Origin: an uncultured Clostridia bacterium
GTDB lineage: Bacteria; Bacillota; Clostridia; Christensenellales; UBA1242
Reading direction: 5' to 3'
DNA: 7,613 bases
Assembly: GCA_934771675.1 (NCBI GenBank)
Contig: CAKVMF010000044.1
Coordinates: 1 to 7,613, forward strand
The notes beneath the pieces are model-generated. The model saw nothing but the letters and a program-made list of their open reading frames with translations. It searched no databases and was not told where the DNA came from. The stretch's first letter is position 1; each line of letters opens with the position of its first letter. Below are positions 1 through 6,036 of the stretch, piece after piece. The translations under genes and the position numbers were made by a program.

Positions 1-543
1 TACCATAAGGTCGGCATCAATAAATGTTTCAATTGGAAGCATTTTGTCGTTAAAACAAACAATCTTTTTTCCAGAAACTTCATCATTCAAAACAAAACTT
101 TTTGAAATTTCAGAAGCACTTCCTGCGGTTGTTGGAACTGCAAAAATTGGAAGTGGTGGGTTAAGGTTGTCCTTGTGACCTTGAAGAGAAACAACATCAT
201 CATATCTTGGGTTTGTGGCAATAACAGAGATGGCTTTTGCTGTGTCGATTGGACTGCCGCCACCGATTGCTAAAATAAAGTCAGCTTCACTTCTTTTGAG
301 TTCATTGAAAGCATTTTTAACATCACGAACTGATGGGTCAGGTGTAACGTCTGAAAACATCACAGATGGAATTTTGTTTCTAACCAAAACGCTTGCAACT
401 TTTTGATAAATTCCTGCTTCAATCAAGCCGTTGTCTGTTATGATAAATGCTTTTTTGTAGTGGCGATTTTTAACTTCGTTGGCAATTTCATTTATTGCAC
501 CAACGCCAAAAAAACATGAATTATTAAATACGATTTTATCCAT
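1..543 (-). CDS. Iron-containing alcohol dehydrogenase, FucO-like (N-terminal 181 residues, runs off left edge)
   Basis: NAD(P)-dependent reduction of a small aldehyde to an alcohol (or the reverse), in the cytoplasm. The visible part is the Rossmann-like nucleotide-binding half of a group III Fe-dependent dehydrogenase. It shows the opening pattern NxxxFFGVGAINEI, then AFIITD near residue 32, the hallmark GGGSPIDTAKA near residues 94-104, PTTAGSASE near 138-146, and FIDADLM at the window edge. These track E. coli lactaldehyde reductase FucO closely (AIGGGSPQDT, PTTAGTAAE, FIDADMM). The Asp/His iron ligands lie in the missing C-terminal half (family usually about 380 residues), so activity cannot be confirmed. 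The ATG at 543-541 is supported by AGGAGTG at 555-549. Substrate is uncertain: lactaldehyde, 1,3-propanediol and butanol dehydrogenases share these motifs. No fucose or propanediol genes are visible. It is divergent from the small gene at 635. Confidence 0.93.
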   Translation of the reverse strand, partial: MDKIVFNNSCFFGVGAINEIANEVKNRHYKKAFIITDNGLIEAGIYQKVASVLVRNKIPSVMFSDVTPDPSVRDVKNAFNELKRSEADFILAIGGGSPIDTAKAISVIATNPRYDDVVSLQGHKDNLNPPLPIFAVPTTAGSASEISKSFVLNDEVSGKKIVCFNDKMLPIETFIDADLMV

Positions 544-561
544 AAATTCACTCCTATATTA

Positions 562-590
562 ATTTTAGATAAAATTATATAATTCGTCAA
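562..590 (-). promoter_or_regulatory. Candidate promoter of the alcohol dehydrogenase gene
   Basis: On the minus strand TTGACG (590-585) is followed after exactly 17 nt by TAAAAT (567-562). Transcription would begin near 555, giving a very short leader that starts at the ribosome site. A second possible -10, TATAAT (579-574), sits inside the spacer within the 12-bp palindrome AATTATATAATT (573-584), with only a weak TTGCTT (603-598) behind it. The palindrome also puts TATAAT on the plus strand (578-583), so it could serve the divergent small gene. No good -35 is seen on that side. The choice between the two minus-strand -10 boxes is not settled by sequence alone. Confidence 0.5.
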
Positions 591-634
591 ATAATTTAAG
601 CAAATTAACACAAAAATAAGGGTAAGGAGAAAAT

Positions 635-784
635 ATGAAGAAAAATATCAAAAAAATCAACAAAATATCTCATAAAAATCTAGTAAAACAGACTTGGAAC
701 CCTGGGATGATTCATACTGACGATAAGTTTTGGGGCATAAGATTTTCTGGAATGCACGACATGTATGCGGATTATGTTGATTAA
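635..784 (+). CDS. Small hypothetical protein, 49 aa
   Basis: A short open frame (ATG 635, TAA 782-784) preceded by a near-consensus ribosome site, TAAGGAG at 623-629. It is followed 27 nt later by a clean intrinsic terminator, so it has the marks of an independently expressed gene. The protein is split in character. Residues 1-18 are strongly basic (MKKNIKKINKISHKNLVK). The rest is aromatic and acidic, with two Trp, WNPGM near 21-25, DDKFWGIRFSG near 29-39, and an acidic end (DMYADYVD). There is no Cys, no double-Gly leader, no hydrophobic membrane stretch and no signal peptide. I do not recognise the family. It could be a small cytosolic or nucleic-acid-binding protein, or a peptide; its place before an ABC transporter is suggestive only, because a terminator and a new promoter separate them. 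Confidence 0.6.
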   Translation: MKKNIKKINKISHKNLVKQTWNPGMIHTDDKFWGIRFSGMHDMYADYVD

Positions 785-811
785 AATAAAAAACTTAATA
801 TTTTTCCTGCG

Positions 812-835
812 AGAGCGAGCAATCGCTCTTTTTTT
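812..835 (+). terminator. Intrinsic terminator after the small gene
   Basis: AGAGCGA (812-818) pairs perfectly with TCGCTCT (823-829) around the loop GCAA (819-822), a stable GNRA tetraloop. The stem is followed by a T run to 835. It isolates the small gene from the ABC transporter operon, whose -35 box begins 12 bp later. Confidence 0.88.
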
Positions 836-846
836 ATTGTTTTTGA

Positions 847-875
847 TGGACAAAAAAAAGAAAATTTTATATAAT
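847..875 (+). promoter_or_regulatory. Promoter of the ABC transporter operon
   Basis: TGGACA (847-852, five of six matches to the -35 consensus) is separated by exactly 17 nt from a perfect TATAAT (870-875). The expected start near 882 leaves a leader of only about 10 nt, beginning at the ribosome site AGGTGA (882-887). There is no room for an attenuator or riboswitch, so any control would be at initiation. No operator-like dyad is seen. Confidence 0.75.
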
Positions 876-891
876 TTTTATAGGTGAAATT

Positions 892-1620
892 ATGAAAAAA
901 GAAGAAATTATTTTTGACCAACGTTACACAGGAACTTTGGCATTATCAAATGTATCGAAATTTTATGGCGAAAATCAAGAAGTTAAGGCTCTTGACAATG
1001 TTTCGCTTCAACTTTTTATGGGACAATTTGTTGTTATTTTGGGTGCTAGCGGAAGCGGAAAATCAACACTTTTAAACCTTATGGGCGGAATGGATACTGT
1101 AAGTGAAGGAAACATCAATATTGCAGGTGTTGATATAACCAAACTTTCTGAAAAAACTTTTGCAAGATACAGAAGGGAAGTCGTTGGATTTATTTTTCAG
1201 TTTTACAACTTGATGCCAAACTTAACTGCACTTGAAAACGTTGAAATTTCAGAACTCCCTGGGGAAATGAAAGCTGTTGAAGCATTGGAAAGAGTTGGAC
1301 TTGCTGAACGCAAAAACAATTTTCCGTCAGAACTTTCTGGTGGTGAACAACAAAGAGTTTCAATTGCAAGGGCAATTGTGAAAAATCCAACTATTCTTTT
1401 GTGCGATGAGCCAACTGGTGCGCTTGACAGCAAAACCGGCAAAAAAATAATCAAACTTTTGCTTGATATAAACAAAAATAAAGACAAGATTGTTGTGGTT
1501 GTAACTCACAATGCAAACATTGCTGAAGTTGCTGACAGAGTTATCAAAATTTCTGACGGCAAGATTGTTAGTGATGTTACTCAAAAAAATCCAAAAGATG
1601 TTGAGGAGATAGAACTTTAA
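892..1620 (+). CDS. ABC transporter ATP-binding protein, MacB/LolD type
   Basis: Cytoplasmic ATPase that powers the FtsX-like permease encoded directly downstream. At 242 residues it is a complete single nucleotide-binding domain with every canonical motif: Walker A GASGSGKST (51-59), Q-loop Gln103 in the FIFQFYNLMPNLTALENV stretch typical of the MacB/LolD/FtsE group, signature LSGGE (148-152), Walker B ILLCDE (168-173), D-loop GALD (176-179) and switch His206 (VTHN). No residue needed for ATP hydrolysis is missing. The first 15 or so residues form a short extension before the core. The ATG at 892 has AGGTGA 4 nt upstream and a good promoter. The stop overlaps the permease start by one base (TAATG), so the two are translationally coupled. 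The family includes lipoprotein release (LolCDE), macrolide/peptide efflux (MacB) and cell-division (FtsEX) systems; no motif decides the cargo here. Confidence 0.96.
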   Translation: MKKEEIIFDQRYTGTLALSNVSKFYGENQEVKALDNVSLQLFMGQFVVILGASGSGKSTLLNLMGGMDTVSEGNINIAGVDITKLSEKTFARYRREVVGFIFQFYNLMPNLTALENVEISELPGEMKAVEALERVGLAERKNNFPSELSGGEQQRVSIARAIVKNPTILLCDEPTGALDSKTGKKIIKLLLDINKNKDKIVVVVTHNANIAEVADRVIKISDGKIVSDVTQKNPKDVEEIEL

Positions 1621-3968
1621 TGATAAAGAAGATTTTTTCAACGCTCCGAGCTCGAACTCTCAAAAGCAACTTTAAACAGTTTCTTTCAAGCTTTGTTATT
1701 GTTCTTTTGGCGACCATGCTTATTTCAGGATTTTTTGCGAACTCATCAACACTTGACAGAACAATCAACACATATTTTGAAGAAACAAATCTTGCAGATA
1801 TGTGGATTTACACAAACAAAATAACAGATGCAGACATCTCATTTTTTGATGAAAATAACATATCATACTCAAAGAGATTTTACGCTGAAACCAGTGCAAA
1901 AATTCCATCAACAAACGCTCAAAACAATGGCAAGATTTATGTTGGAAATGGAAAGATTTCAAATCCAATTATTGAATCTGGACAAAAAGGCTGTTTGATT
2001 GACAAAAATGTTGCTAAAAACAATAATATCCGAGCAAATAGAGAATATATTAGTTTTACATTAAAATATCCAGTTTCAACTCCGCTTGGAACCAGGGTTT
2101 TGGATATTGAAATAGAGCAAATTATCACAGGCACTATGAGTTTTGACGAGTGTGCAGACACTTATTCATCGTGGCCAATATTTTTTGACGAAGAAGTATT
2201 TTTAAGAAAAGTAAATGAAGGGTTGGCAAAGTATAATACGCAAGCATTTTCAATTCCTGAAATCACCAGCATGGATAAACTTTACAACCAAATTTTGGTT
2301 AAAACTGAAAATTACGATGAAATCGCTACCCTTGTAAATTCGCACTATTCAAGTGGCGAAACTGACTCAAGCTTAATTTATATGCTTTCACGTGATGGTA
2401 TTGAGTCAGTTGTGCTTTTAAATGGCGAAATTGAGCAGTCAAAAAAGATGATTTATGTTTTTCCTGTTATCTTTTTAGTTGTTTCAATTCTTGTTATTTT
2501 AACAACTCTTGATCAGCTTGTTATTCAGGAAAAAACTCGTATTGGAACGCTCAAATCAATAGGTATTCCAGACCAGAAGATTTTGTGGCATTACACGTCG
2601 TTTGGAACACTTTTGTGTTTCTTTGGAAGCTTGATAGGCGTTATTCTTGGAACGCTGATTATTCCAAATATAATGTTCATAAAATACAATCTGGTTTACA
2701 GCATTCCAGAAGAATATATTCATTTGTCAGTGCCATATTTGTTGCTGCTTGCAGTTTTGGTTGGTATGGTTTTGATAGGATTTTTGGTTTCGCTTTATGC
2801 TTGCTTTGGTATACTACATAAAAAACCGGTTGAGTGCTTAAGATTTGAAGTGGGAAGCGGTGCAAAAAAACTCAAAAAAAGTTCTGGAAAATTCAAAAAA
2901 GTTCCACTCAGCGTGAAGATGGCGGTTCGAAATGTTCGATTAAAGCCTATTCGAACAATCATGGCAAGCATTGGCATTGCGGGGTGCGTGGCATTGCTTC
3001 TTTGCGGATTTGGAATAAAAGACACATTAAATTACAGCACTTCAAATGACCTTGACCACGTGTTTAAATACGATGTTACGACAACCTATAATAATTCTGA
3101 TTTTGAGCAAAAACTCAGCGAAAATGTTAAAGAGATTGACTTTTTTGAAAAGTATCAAAAATACTATTTGGAAGTTGTTGGACAAAGCTCTAGAAGAAAT
3201 GTTAATATTTACAAAATTGTGCAAGATTCAAAGCTTTCAGCTATTGTTTTAAATGAAAATGATGTGTGTTTGTCTGAAAATATTGCAAGTGATTTAGGGC
3301 TTAATATTGGTTCAAAATTTGAAATTGTTATTGACGGAACAAAGGTTGAGCTTGAAGTTACAAAACTCGTAAAAACCAGTTTTTATAACGGTGTTTACAT
3401 CTGCAAAGACCTTGGTTTTTCGGGGCTTGTTGCAACAAATGGCATGTGGATAAAATGCACCGAGCTAATGGAAGAAACAACTTCAAAAATAAATAAAATC
3501 AACGGAACAAACACGGCTTATTCAATGGCGGATTTAAGACGCAATGTTGAAAATAAAATATCTTCAATAAATGTTATGACTGGCACTTTAAAAACCTTTG
3601 CCATTGCACTTGCAATTGTTGTTTTGCTTAACCTTATTTTCTTGATTTTGAAAGAGAGAATAAGAGAAATTGCAACACTAAAAGTTCTTGGAAGAGATAA
3701 TCTTTCAATTGGGCTTTCAGTGTTCTTTGAAATTTTGTTTATGTCAATTATTGGCTCAGCGGTGGGGATGTGCCTTGGATATCCGCTTTTGGTTTTGGTG
3801 CTTTCAATCAACAAGGTTGAAGTTATGAACTATTTGTTCCATATCAATGTTTTAAGCTACTTTTTGTCGCTCGCAATCATATTTGTAACCATTGTTTTGG
3901 TGTCATTATTTTGCCAAATTAAAATCAAAAAAATCGATATGATTGAATCATTGAAAAGTGTTGAGTAA
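1620..3968 (+). CDS. FtsX-like ABC transporter permease with two MacB-type halves (8 TM)
   Basis: Membrane partner of the ATPase at 892-1620, 782 residues. Predicted order: TM1 (about 21-40), extracytoplasmic domain 1 (41-276), TM2 (277-300), TM3 (328-350), TM4 (371-396), a basic cytoplasmic linker (397-446), TM5 (447-466), extracytoplasmic domain 2 (467-659), TM6 (660-677), TM7 (699-730), TM8 (745-767). Each half is the type VII/MacB pattern of one helix, an outer domain, then three helices, so one polypeptide supplies both halves of the channel. The coupling motifs IGTLKSIGIP and IATLKVLG follow TM2 and TM6, as in FtsX-family proteins. The two outer domains differ in size and do not look recently duplicated. 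The start is coupled to the ATPase stop; GAGGAG (1603-1608) serves as ribosome site. Such transporters usually work by mechanotransmission on lipids, lipoproteins or peptides. No sensor kinase, regulator or fusion-protein partner is next to it. It is a complete gene. Confidence 0.93.
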   Translation: MIKKIFSTLRARTLKSNFKQFLSSFVIVLLATMLISGFFANSSTLDRTINTYFEETNLADMWIYTNKITDADISFFDENNISYSKRFYAETSAKIPSTNAQNNGKIYVGNGKISNPIIESGQKGCLIDKNVAKNNNIRANREYISFTLKYPVSTPLGTRVLDIEIEQIITGTMSFDECADTYSSWPIFFDEEVFLRKVNEGLAKYNTQAFSIPEITSMDKLYNQILVKTENYDEIATLVNSHYSSGETDSSLIYMLSRDGIESVVLLNGEIEQSKKMIYVFPVIFLVVSILVILTTLDQLVIQEKTRIGTLKSIGIPDQKILWHYTSFGTLLCFFGSLIGVILGTLIIPNIMFIKYNLVYSIPEEYIHLSVPYLLLLAVLVGMVLIGFLVSLYACFGILHKKPVECLRFEVGSGAKKLKKSSGKFKKVPLSVKMAVRNVRLKPIRTIMASIGIAGCVALLLCGFGIKDTLNYSTSNDLDHVFKYDVTTTYNNSDFEQKLSENVKEIDFFEKYQKYYLEVVGQSSRRNVNIYKIVQDSKLSAIVLNENDVCLSENIASDLGLNIGSKFEIVIDGTKVELEVTKLVKTSFYNGVYICKDLGFSGLVATNGMWIKCTELMEETTSKINKINGTNTAYSMADLRRNVENKISSINVMTGTLKTFAIALAIVVLLNLIFLILKERIREIATLKVLGRDNLSIGLSVFFEILFMSIIGSAVGMCLGYPLLVLVLSINKVEVMNYLFHINVLSYFLSLAIIFVTIVLVSLFCQIKIKKIDMIESLKSVE

Positions 3969-3983
3969 AAATTAATAAAATAT

Positions 3984-4017
3984 TTGACAAAATTACAAAA
4001 AAATATCAAAATATAAT
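3984..4017 (+). promoter_or_regulatory. Possible promoter of the repeat-protein gene
   Basis: A perfect TTGACA lies at 3984-3989. A weak CAAAAT follows at the ideal 17-nt spacing (4007-4012), and a perfect TATAAT (4012-4017) follows at 22 nt, which is too long for normal sigma-A use. So the -35 and the good -10 are out of register. The 74-bp gap after the permease has no terminator hairpin, so read-through from the transporter operon is also possible. The ribosome site AAGGTGG is at 4030-4036. Confidence 0.4.
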
Positions 4018-4042
4018 TATATTATTTTAAAGGTGGACTGTT

Positions 4043-5410
4043 ATGAAAAATATGTCATCGTTTTTGGCTTCATCAAATCCGGGCTTAACCTTTTCAATTG
4101 TGTTTACAATTGTTGTGGTTTTGATGTTTTTGGTGTTTGTTCTATTTTTGTGGTGGGTTGATGTTAAAAAGAAACCACTCCGCGAACTTTGGATCACTAT
4201 AAAAAAGGGTGTTGGAACTTTTTTTGATAAGGTTTTTGGTGCATTCACAGTCAATAGAACAGTAAAAACCGTTTATTCTGATAAGTCATTGAACTATTCA
4301 GGAACTGAATTTTTGCCTGTTCCAACAAAGGCTCCAACAGACAAGTTTACTTATGAGTTTGTTGGCTGGGACAAAAATGCTGTTGATCAAAATGGAAACT
4401 TTGTTGTTAGAGCAATTTATCTTCAAAGAGTTATAAAGTGTTATATTAACGTTTATGATGATGACAAAACTTCACTTTTAAAGTCCTTTGTTGTTGAATA
4501 TGGCGCTGGAGTAAATCTTGAAAATCTTACACCAACAAAACCTGAAACAAAAGAGTTTTCTTATGAATTTGTTGGCTGGGACAAAGATATAACAGCGTTT
4601 TATGGAAACACAAATGTTTGCGCTGTTTACAAGGCTATTCCAAAGAAATATTCTTACACTTTCTTTGAAGAAGATGGAAACACAGTAATCAGTCAAGGCA
4701 CTGCACTTTATGGAACTCCAATCATTGCTCCAGCTGCTCCACAAAAAGAAGCAAATGGAACTGATGTTTATGAGTTTGTTGGTTGGAAAAACTACAACGA
4801 AGGTATGCTCTTAACAAAAGATTGTTCGTTTGTTGCCACCTTTGCAAAGAGAGAAGTGGATGGTGAAGGTCAAGCTTCAATAATCAAACCAGATGGAACA
4901 ATTGTTCGTGGCGTTAAAAAGCTTGTTCAAGCAGCACCAGCTGAAAAGATTGCATATGTTGCAAAACCAGAAGTTAAGCCACAATCTTTTGATACTGATA
5001 AAAATGAAATTTTGCACGGAAGTGTAGGTTCACAAATCATTGCACAAACCGAAGAAAAACCAGTTGAAACTGTTTCTGAAACAGCTCCAGTTGCAAATTT
5101 AAAGGATGAGCCAAAGGTTGAAGAAAAGCCTATTCAAACCCACAGAGTTTTGGATGCAAGAACAATTATTGCTCAAAATCAACCAGATTATGATGAAACA
5201 GTTCGTATTGTTCCAGCAGAAACTGTTGACAAAAGCAATGAAAATCAAAAGATTCAACTTGTGGCAAACAAGCCAACAACAAAAGCAAAAGAACCAAAAC
5301 AAGAAAAAGTTACATCAAAAATTGCTGTTTCAGGTGATGAACCAGAGAATAGGGTGTTGCAGAATATGGTAGTCAATCATATCAAAATCACTCCAAAAGG
5401 CAAAAAATAA
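4043..5410 (+). CDS. Single-pass membrane protein with three InlB-B-like (Flg_new) repeats and a disordered tail
   Basis: 455 residues; function unknown. An N-terminal hydrophobic helix (about 15-39) is followed by a basic patch (KKKPLR, 42-47). Three repeats of about 70 residues follow (roughly 70-130, 131-197, 198-267). Each centres on YEFVGW (104-109, 174-179, 243-248) and the first two have a GN-x(3,4)-A-x-Y ending, the pattern of the Listeria/Bacteroides InlB B-repeat beta-grasp fold. Repeats 1 and 2 share a nearly identical 25-bp DNA stretch exactly 210 bp apart (4351 and 4561). From about 268 to the end the sequence is low in hydrophobics and rich in Pro, Glu, Lys, Thr and Val, and looks disordered; it ends in a basic ITPKGKK. 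There is no LPXTG sorting signal and no signal-peptidase site. Such repeats normally lie outside the cell, but the charges flanking the helix argue for a cytoplasmic C-terminus. The start has AAGGTGG 6 nt upstream. It may be co-transcribed with the transporter. Confidence 0.85.
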   Translation: MKNMSSFLASSNPGLTFSIVFTIVVVLMFLVFVLFLWWVDVKKKPLRELWITIKKGVGTFFDKVFGAFTVNRTVKTVYSDKSLNYSGTEFLPVPTKAPTDKFTYEFVGWDKNAVDQNGNFVVRAIYLQRVIKCYINVYDDDKTSLLKSFVVEYGAGVNLENLTPTKPETKEFSYEFVGWDKDITAFYGNTNVCAVYKAIPKKYSYTFFEEDGNTVISQGTALYGTPIIAPAAPQKEANGTDVYEFVGWKNYNEGMLLTKDCSFVATFAKREVDGEGQASIIKPDGTIVRGVKKLVQAAPAEKIAYVAKPEVKPQSFDTDKNEILHGSVGSQIIAQTEEKPVETVSETAPVANLKDEPKVEEKPIQTHRVLDARTIIAQNQPDYDETVRIVPAETVDKSNENQKIQLVANKPTTKAKEPKQEKVTSKIAVSGDEPENRVLQNMVVNHIKITPKGKK

Positions 5411-5430
5411 GCAATTAAGTGCGTCATACG

Positions 5431-5483
5431 AAAAATCCCCAGACAGCCATTTACGTCTATGTAAACTCGTGCCTGGGGGTTTT
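5431..5483 (+). terminator. Terminator after the repeat-protein gene, with a nested stem
   Basis: AAAATCCCCAG (5432-5442) pairs with CTGGGGGTTTT (5473-5483), with one G-T wobble. Inside the loop TTTAC (5450-5454) pairs with GTAAA (5461-5465). The outer stem ends in a short T run and lies 21 nt after the stop codon. The 5' arm, with one more A (5431-5442), is also a perfect 12-bp complement of CTGGGGATTTTT at 5679-5690 in the last tandem repeat unit, so an alternative long-range pairing exists. Confidence 0.65.
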
Positions 5484-5726
5484 CTATTCCTTCTTACTTG
5501 CTCATTTTTTGCCTTTTGGCAAAGGGGGAAAACTTGTGCCTAGAATTTTTTTTGAGCCTCGTTACTTAACCCATTTTTTGCCTTTTGGAGTGATTGAGTT
5601 GTACACTCATGCGTGGACTTTTTTTGTTCTTTGTCTGACGCTCATTTTTTGCCTTTTGGGCAAAGGGAAAACTCGTGCCTGGGGATTTTTCTATTCCTTC
5701 TTACTTGCTCATTTTTTGTCTTTTGG
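5464..5726. repeat. Degenerate tandem repeat, about 69 bp x 4
   Basis: The 17-mer CATTTTTTGCCTTTTGG occurs at 5503, 5572, 5643 and (one mismatch) 5710, spaced 69, 71 and 67 bp. The outer units are best preserved: 5464-5519 and 5670-5726 match almost base for base through GTGCCTGGGG, TTTTCTATTCCTTCTTACTT and the 17-mer. The middle two have diverged but keep GTGCCT or TGCGTGG and the T tract. Units 1 and 3 also form a small hairpin, TTTGCC-TTTT-GGCAAA (5508-5523, and with one extra loop base 5648-5664). The first unit begins in the 3' arm of the terminator at 5431-5483, so the array looks like a local expansion of that arm and its T run. A 109-codon GTG frame crosses the array but is not believed to be a gene. 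Confidence 0.8.
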
Positions 5727-5783
5727 GTGTTATTTGAATAGACTGTAAGCACTTTGATTTACAAGTAAGACAATGTAATAAGC
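5727..5783. other. Short spacer with no gene
   Basis: AT-rich sequence between the tandem array and the inverted-repeat element. It contains TAAGACAATG (5766-5775) and the start of GTAATAAGCATGT (5775-5787). Both recur on the far side of the element at 5986-5999 and 5968-5981. No ribosome site or open frame worth reporting is seen. Confidence 0.5.
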
Positions 5784-5938
5784 ATGTCGCCCTGAGGAGT
5801 GCGGGAACATGACGTGAGGGTCTATTCCTTATATTTGCCTACGTATGCGTCGACCAAAGCATACTTAAAGATAAATTGCACATTTTTCTAAGGCTGAGAT
5901 TCTCACGTCAGCCTTTCGGCTTCCTCAGAATGACACAT
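5784..5938. repeat. 155-bp inverted-repeat element of two structured fold-back units (REP/BIME- or MITE-like)
   Basis: The left arm (5784-5824) and the reverse complement of the right arm (5895-5938) align from ATGT through CTGAGGA and TGACGTGAG to TCT. Each arm holds a 33-nt unit (left 5789-5821, right 5931-5899 on the minus strand) that aligns without gaps and folds on itself. The outer stem is GCCCT/AGGGT on the left and ATTCT/AGAAT on the right. The inner stem is GTG/CAT on the left and AGCC/GGCT with a GAAA loop on the right. Paired positions differ while pairing is kept. The 74-bp core between the arms (5825-5894) carries a further hairpin, GTATGC (5843-5848) with GCATAC (5859-5864), and no coding frame. 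Two inverted fold-back units around a short spacer is the layout of bacterial interspersed mosaic elements. A transposon-derived miniature element is the alternative. No clean target duplication is seen at the arm ends. Confidence 0.75.
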
Positions 5939-5967
5939 ATTGGACAATATCTTCGAAAATGAAGTTA

Positions 5968-5999
5968 GTAATAAAGCATGTTGTAGTAATAAGACAATG
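5968..5999 (+). repeat. Displaced direct copies of the sequence left of the inverted-repeat element
   Basis: GTAATAAAGCATGT (5968-5981) repeats GTAATAAGCATGT (5775-5787) with one inserted A. TAAGACAATG within 5986-5999 repeats 5766-5775 exactly. The order of the two motifs is reversed relative to the left side, so this is not a simple target-site duplication. It points to local duplication or rearrangement around the element. Confidence 0.55.
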
Positions 6000-6000
6000 A

Positions 6001-6030
6001 AAAAAGAGTTAGAATTGACTAACTCTTTTT
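6001..6030. terminator. Bidirectional intrinsic terminator of the TypA-DUF1846 operon
   Basis: A perfect 12-bp stem, AAAAAGAGTTAG (6001-6012) with CTAACTCTTTTT (6019-6030), encloses the 6-nt loop AATTGA. Read on the minus strand it lies 6 nt after the DUF1846 stop codon and the stem runs into six Ts, so it ends that operon. Read on the plus strand it also has a T run and can catch read-through from the convergent repeat-protein gene. Confidence 0.9.
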
Positions 6031-6036
6031 GTTTTC

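Noticed and set aside
215..406. 63-codon plus-strand frame inside the dehydrogenase
   Set aside because: It is the antisense shadow of the conserved GGGSPID region of the minus-strand gene.
635..784. Bacteriocin or lantibiotic precursor for the neighbouring ABC transporter
   Set aside because: No double-Gly leader, no Cys, no modification enzyme nearby, and a terminator and new promoter lie between the two; kept only as an unnamed small protein.
882..892. Riboswitch or attenuator before the ABC operon
   Set aside because: The promoter leaves only about 10 nt of leader, and the hairpin at 812-829 lies upstream of the -35 box.
1190..1641. Several minus-strand frames inside the ATPase gene
   Set aside because: Antisense shadows of a gene with every ABC motif intact; none shows a ribosome site or family pattern.
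5419..5748. 109-codon plus-strand frame across the tandem repeats
   Set aside because: It starts at GTG with no ribosome site, overlaps a terminator, and its sequence is a translation of the tandem DNA repeat. Unit spacings of 71 and 67 bp break the frame between units, so it is not maintained as coding.
5411..6036. CRISPR array or toxin-antitoxin locus in the gene-free block
   Set aside because: The repeats are degenerate, T-rich and contiguous without unique spacers, and no short paired frames with ribosome sites are present.
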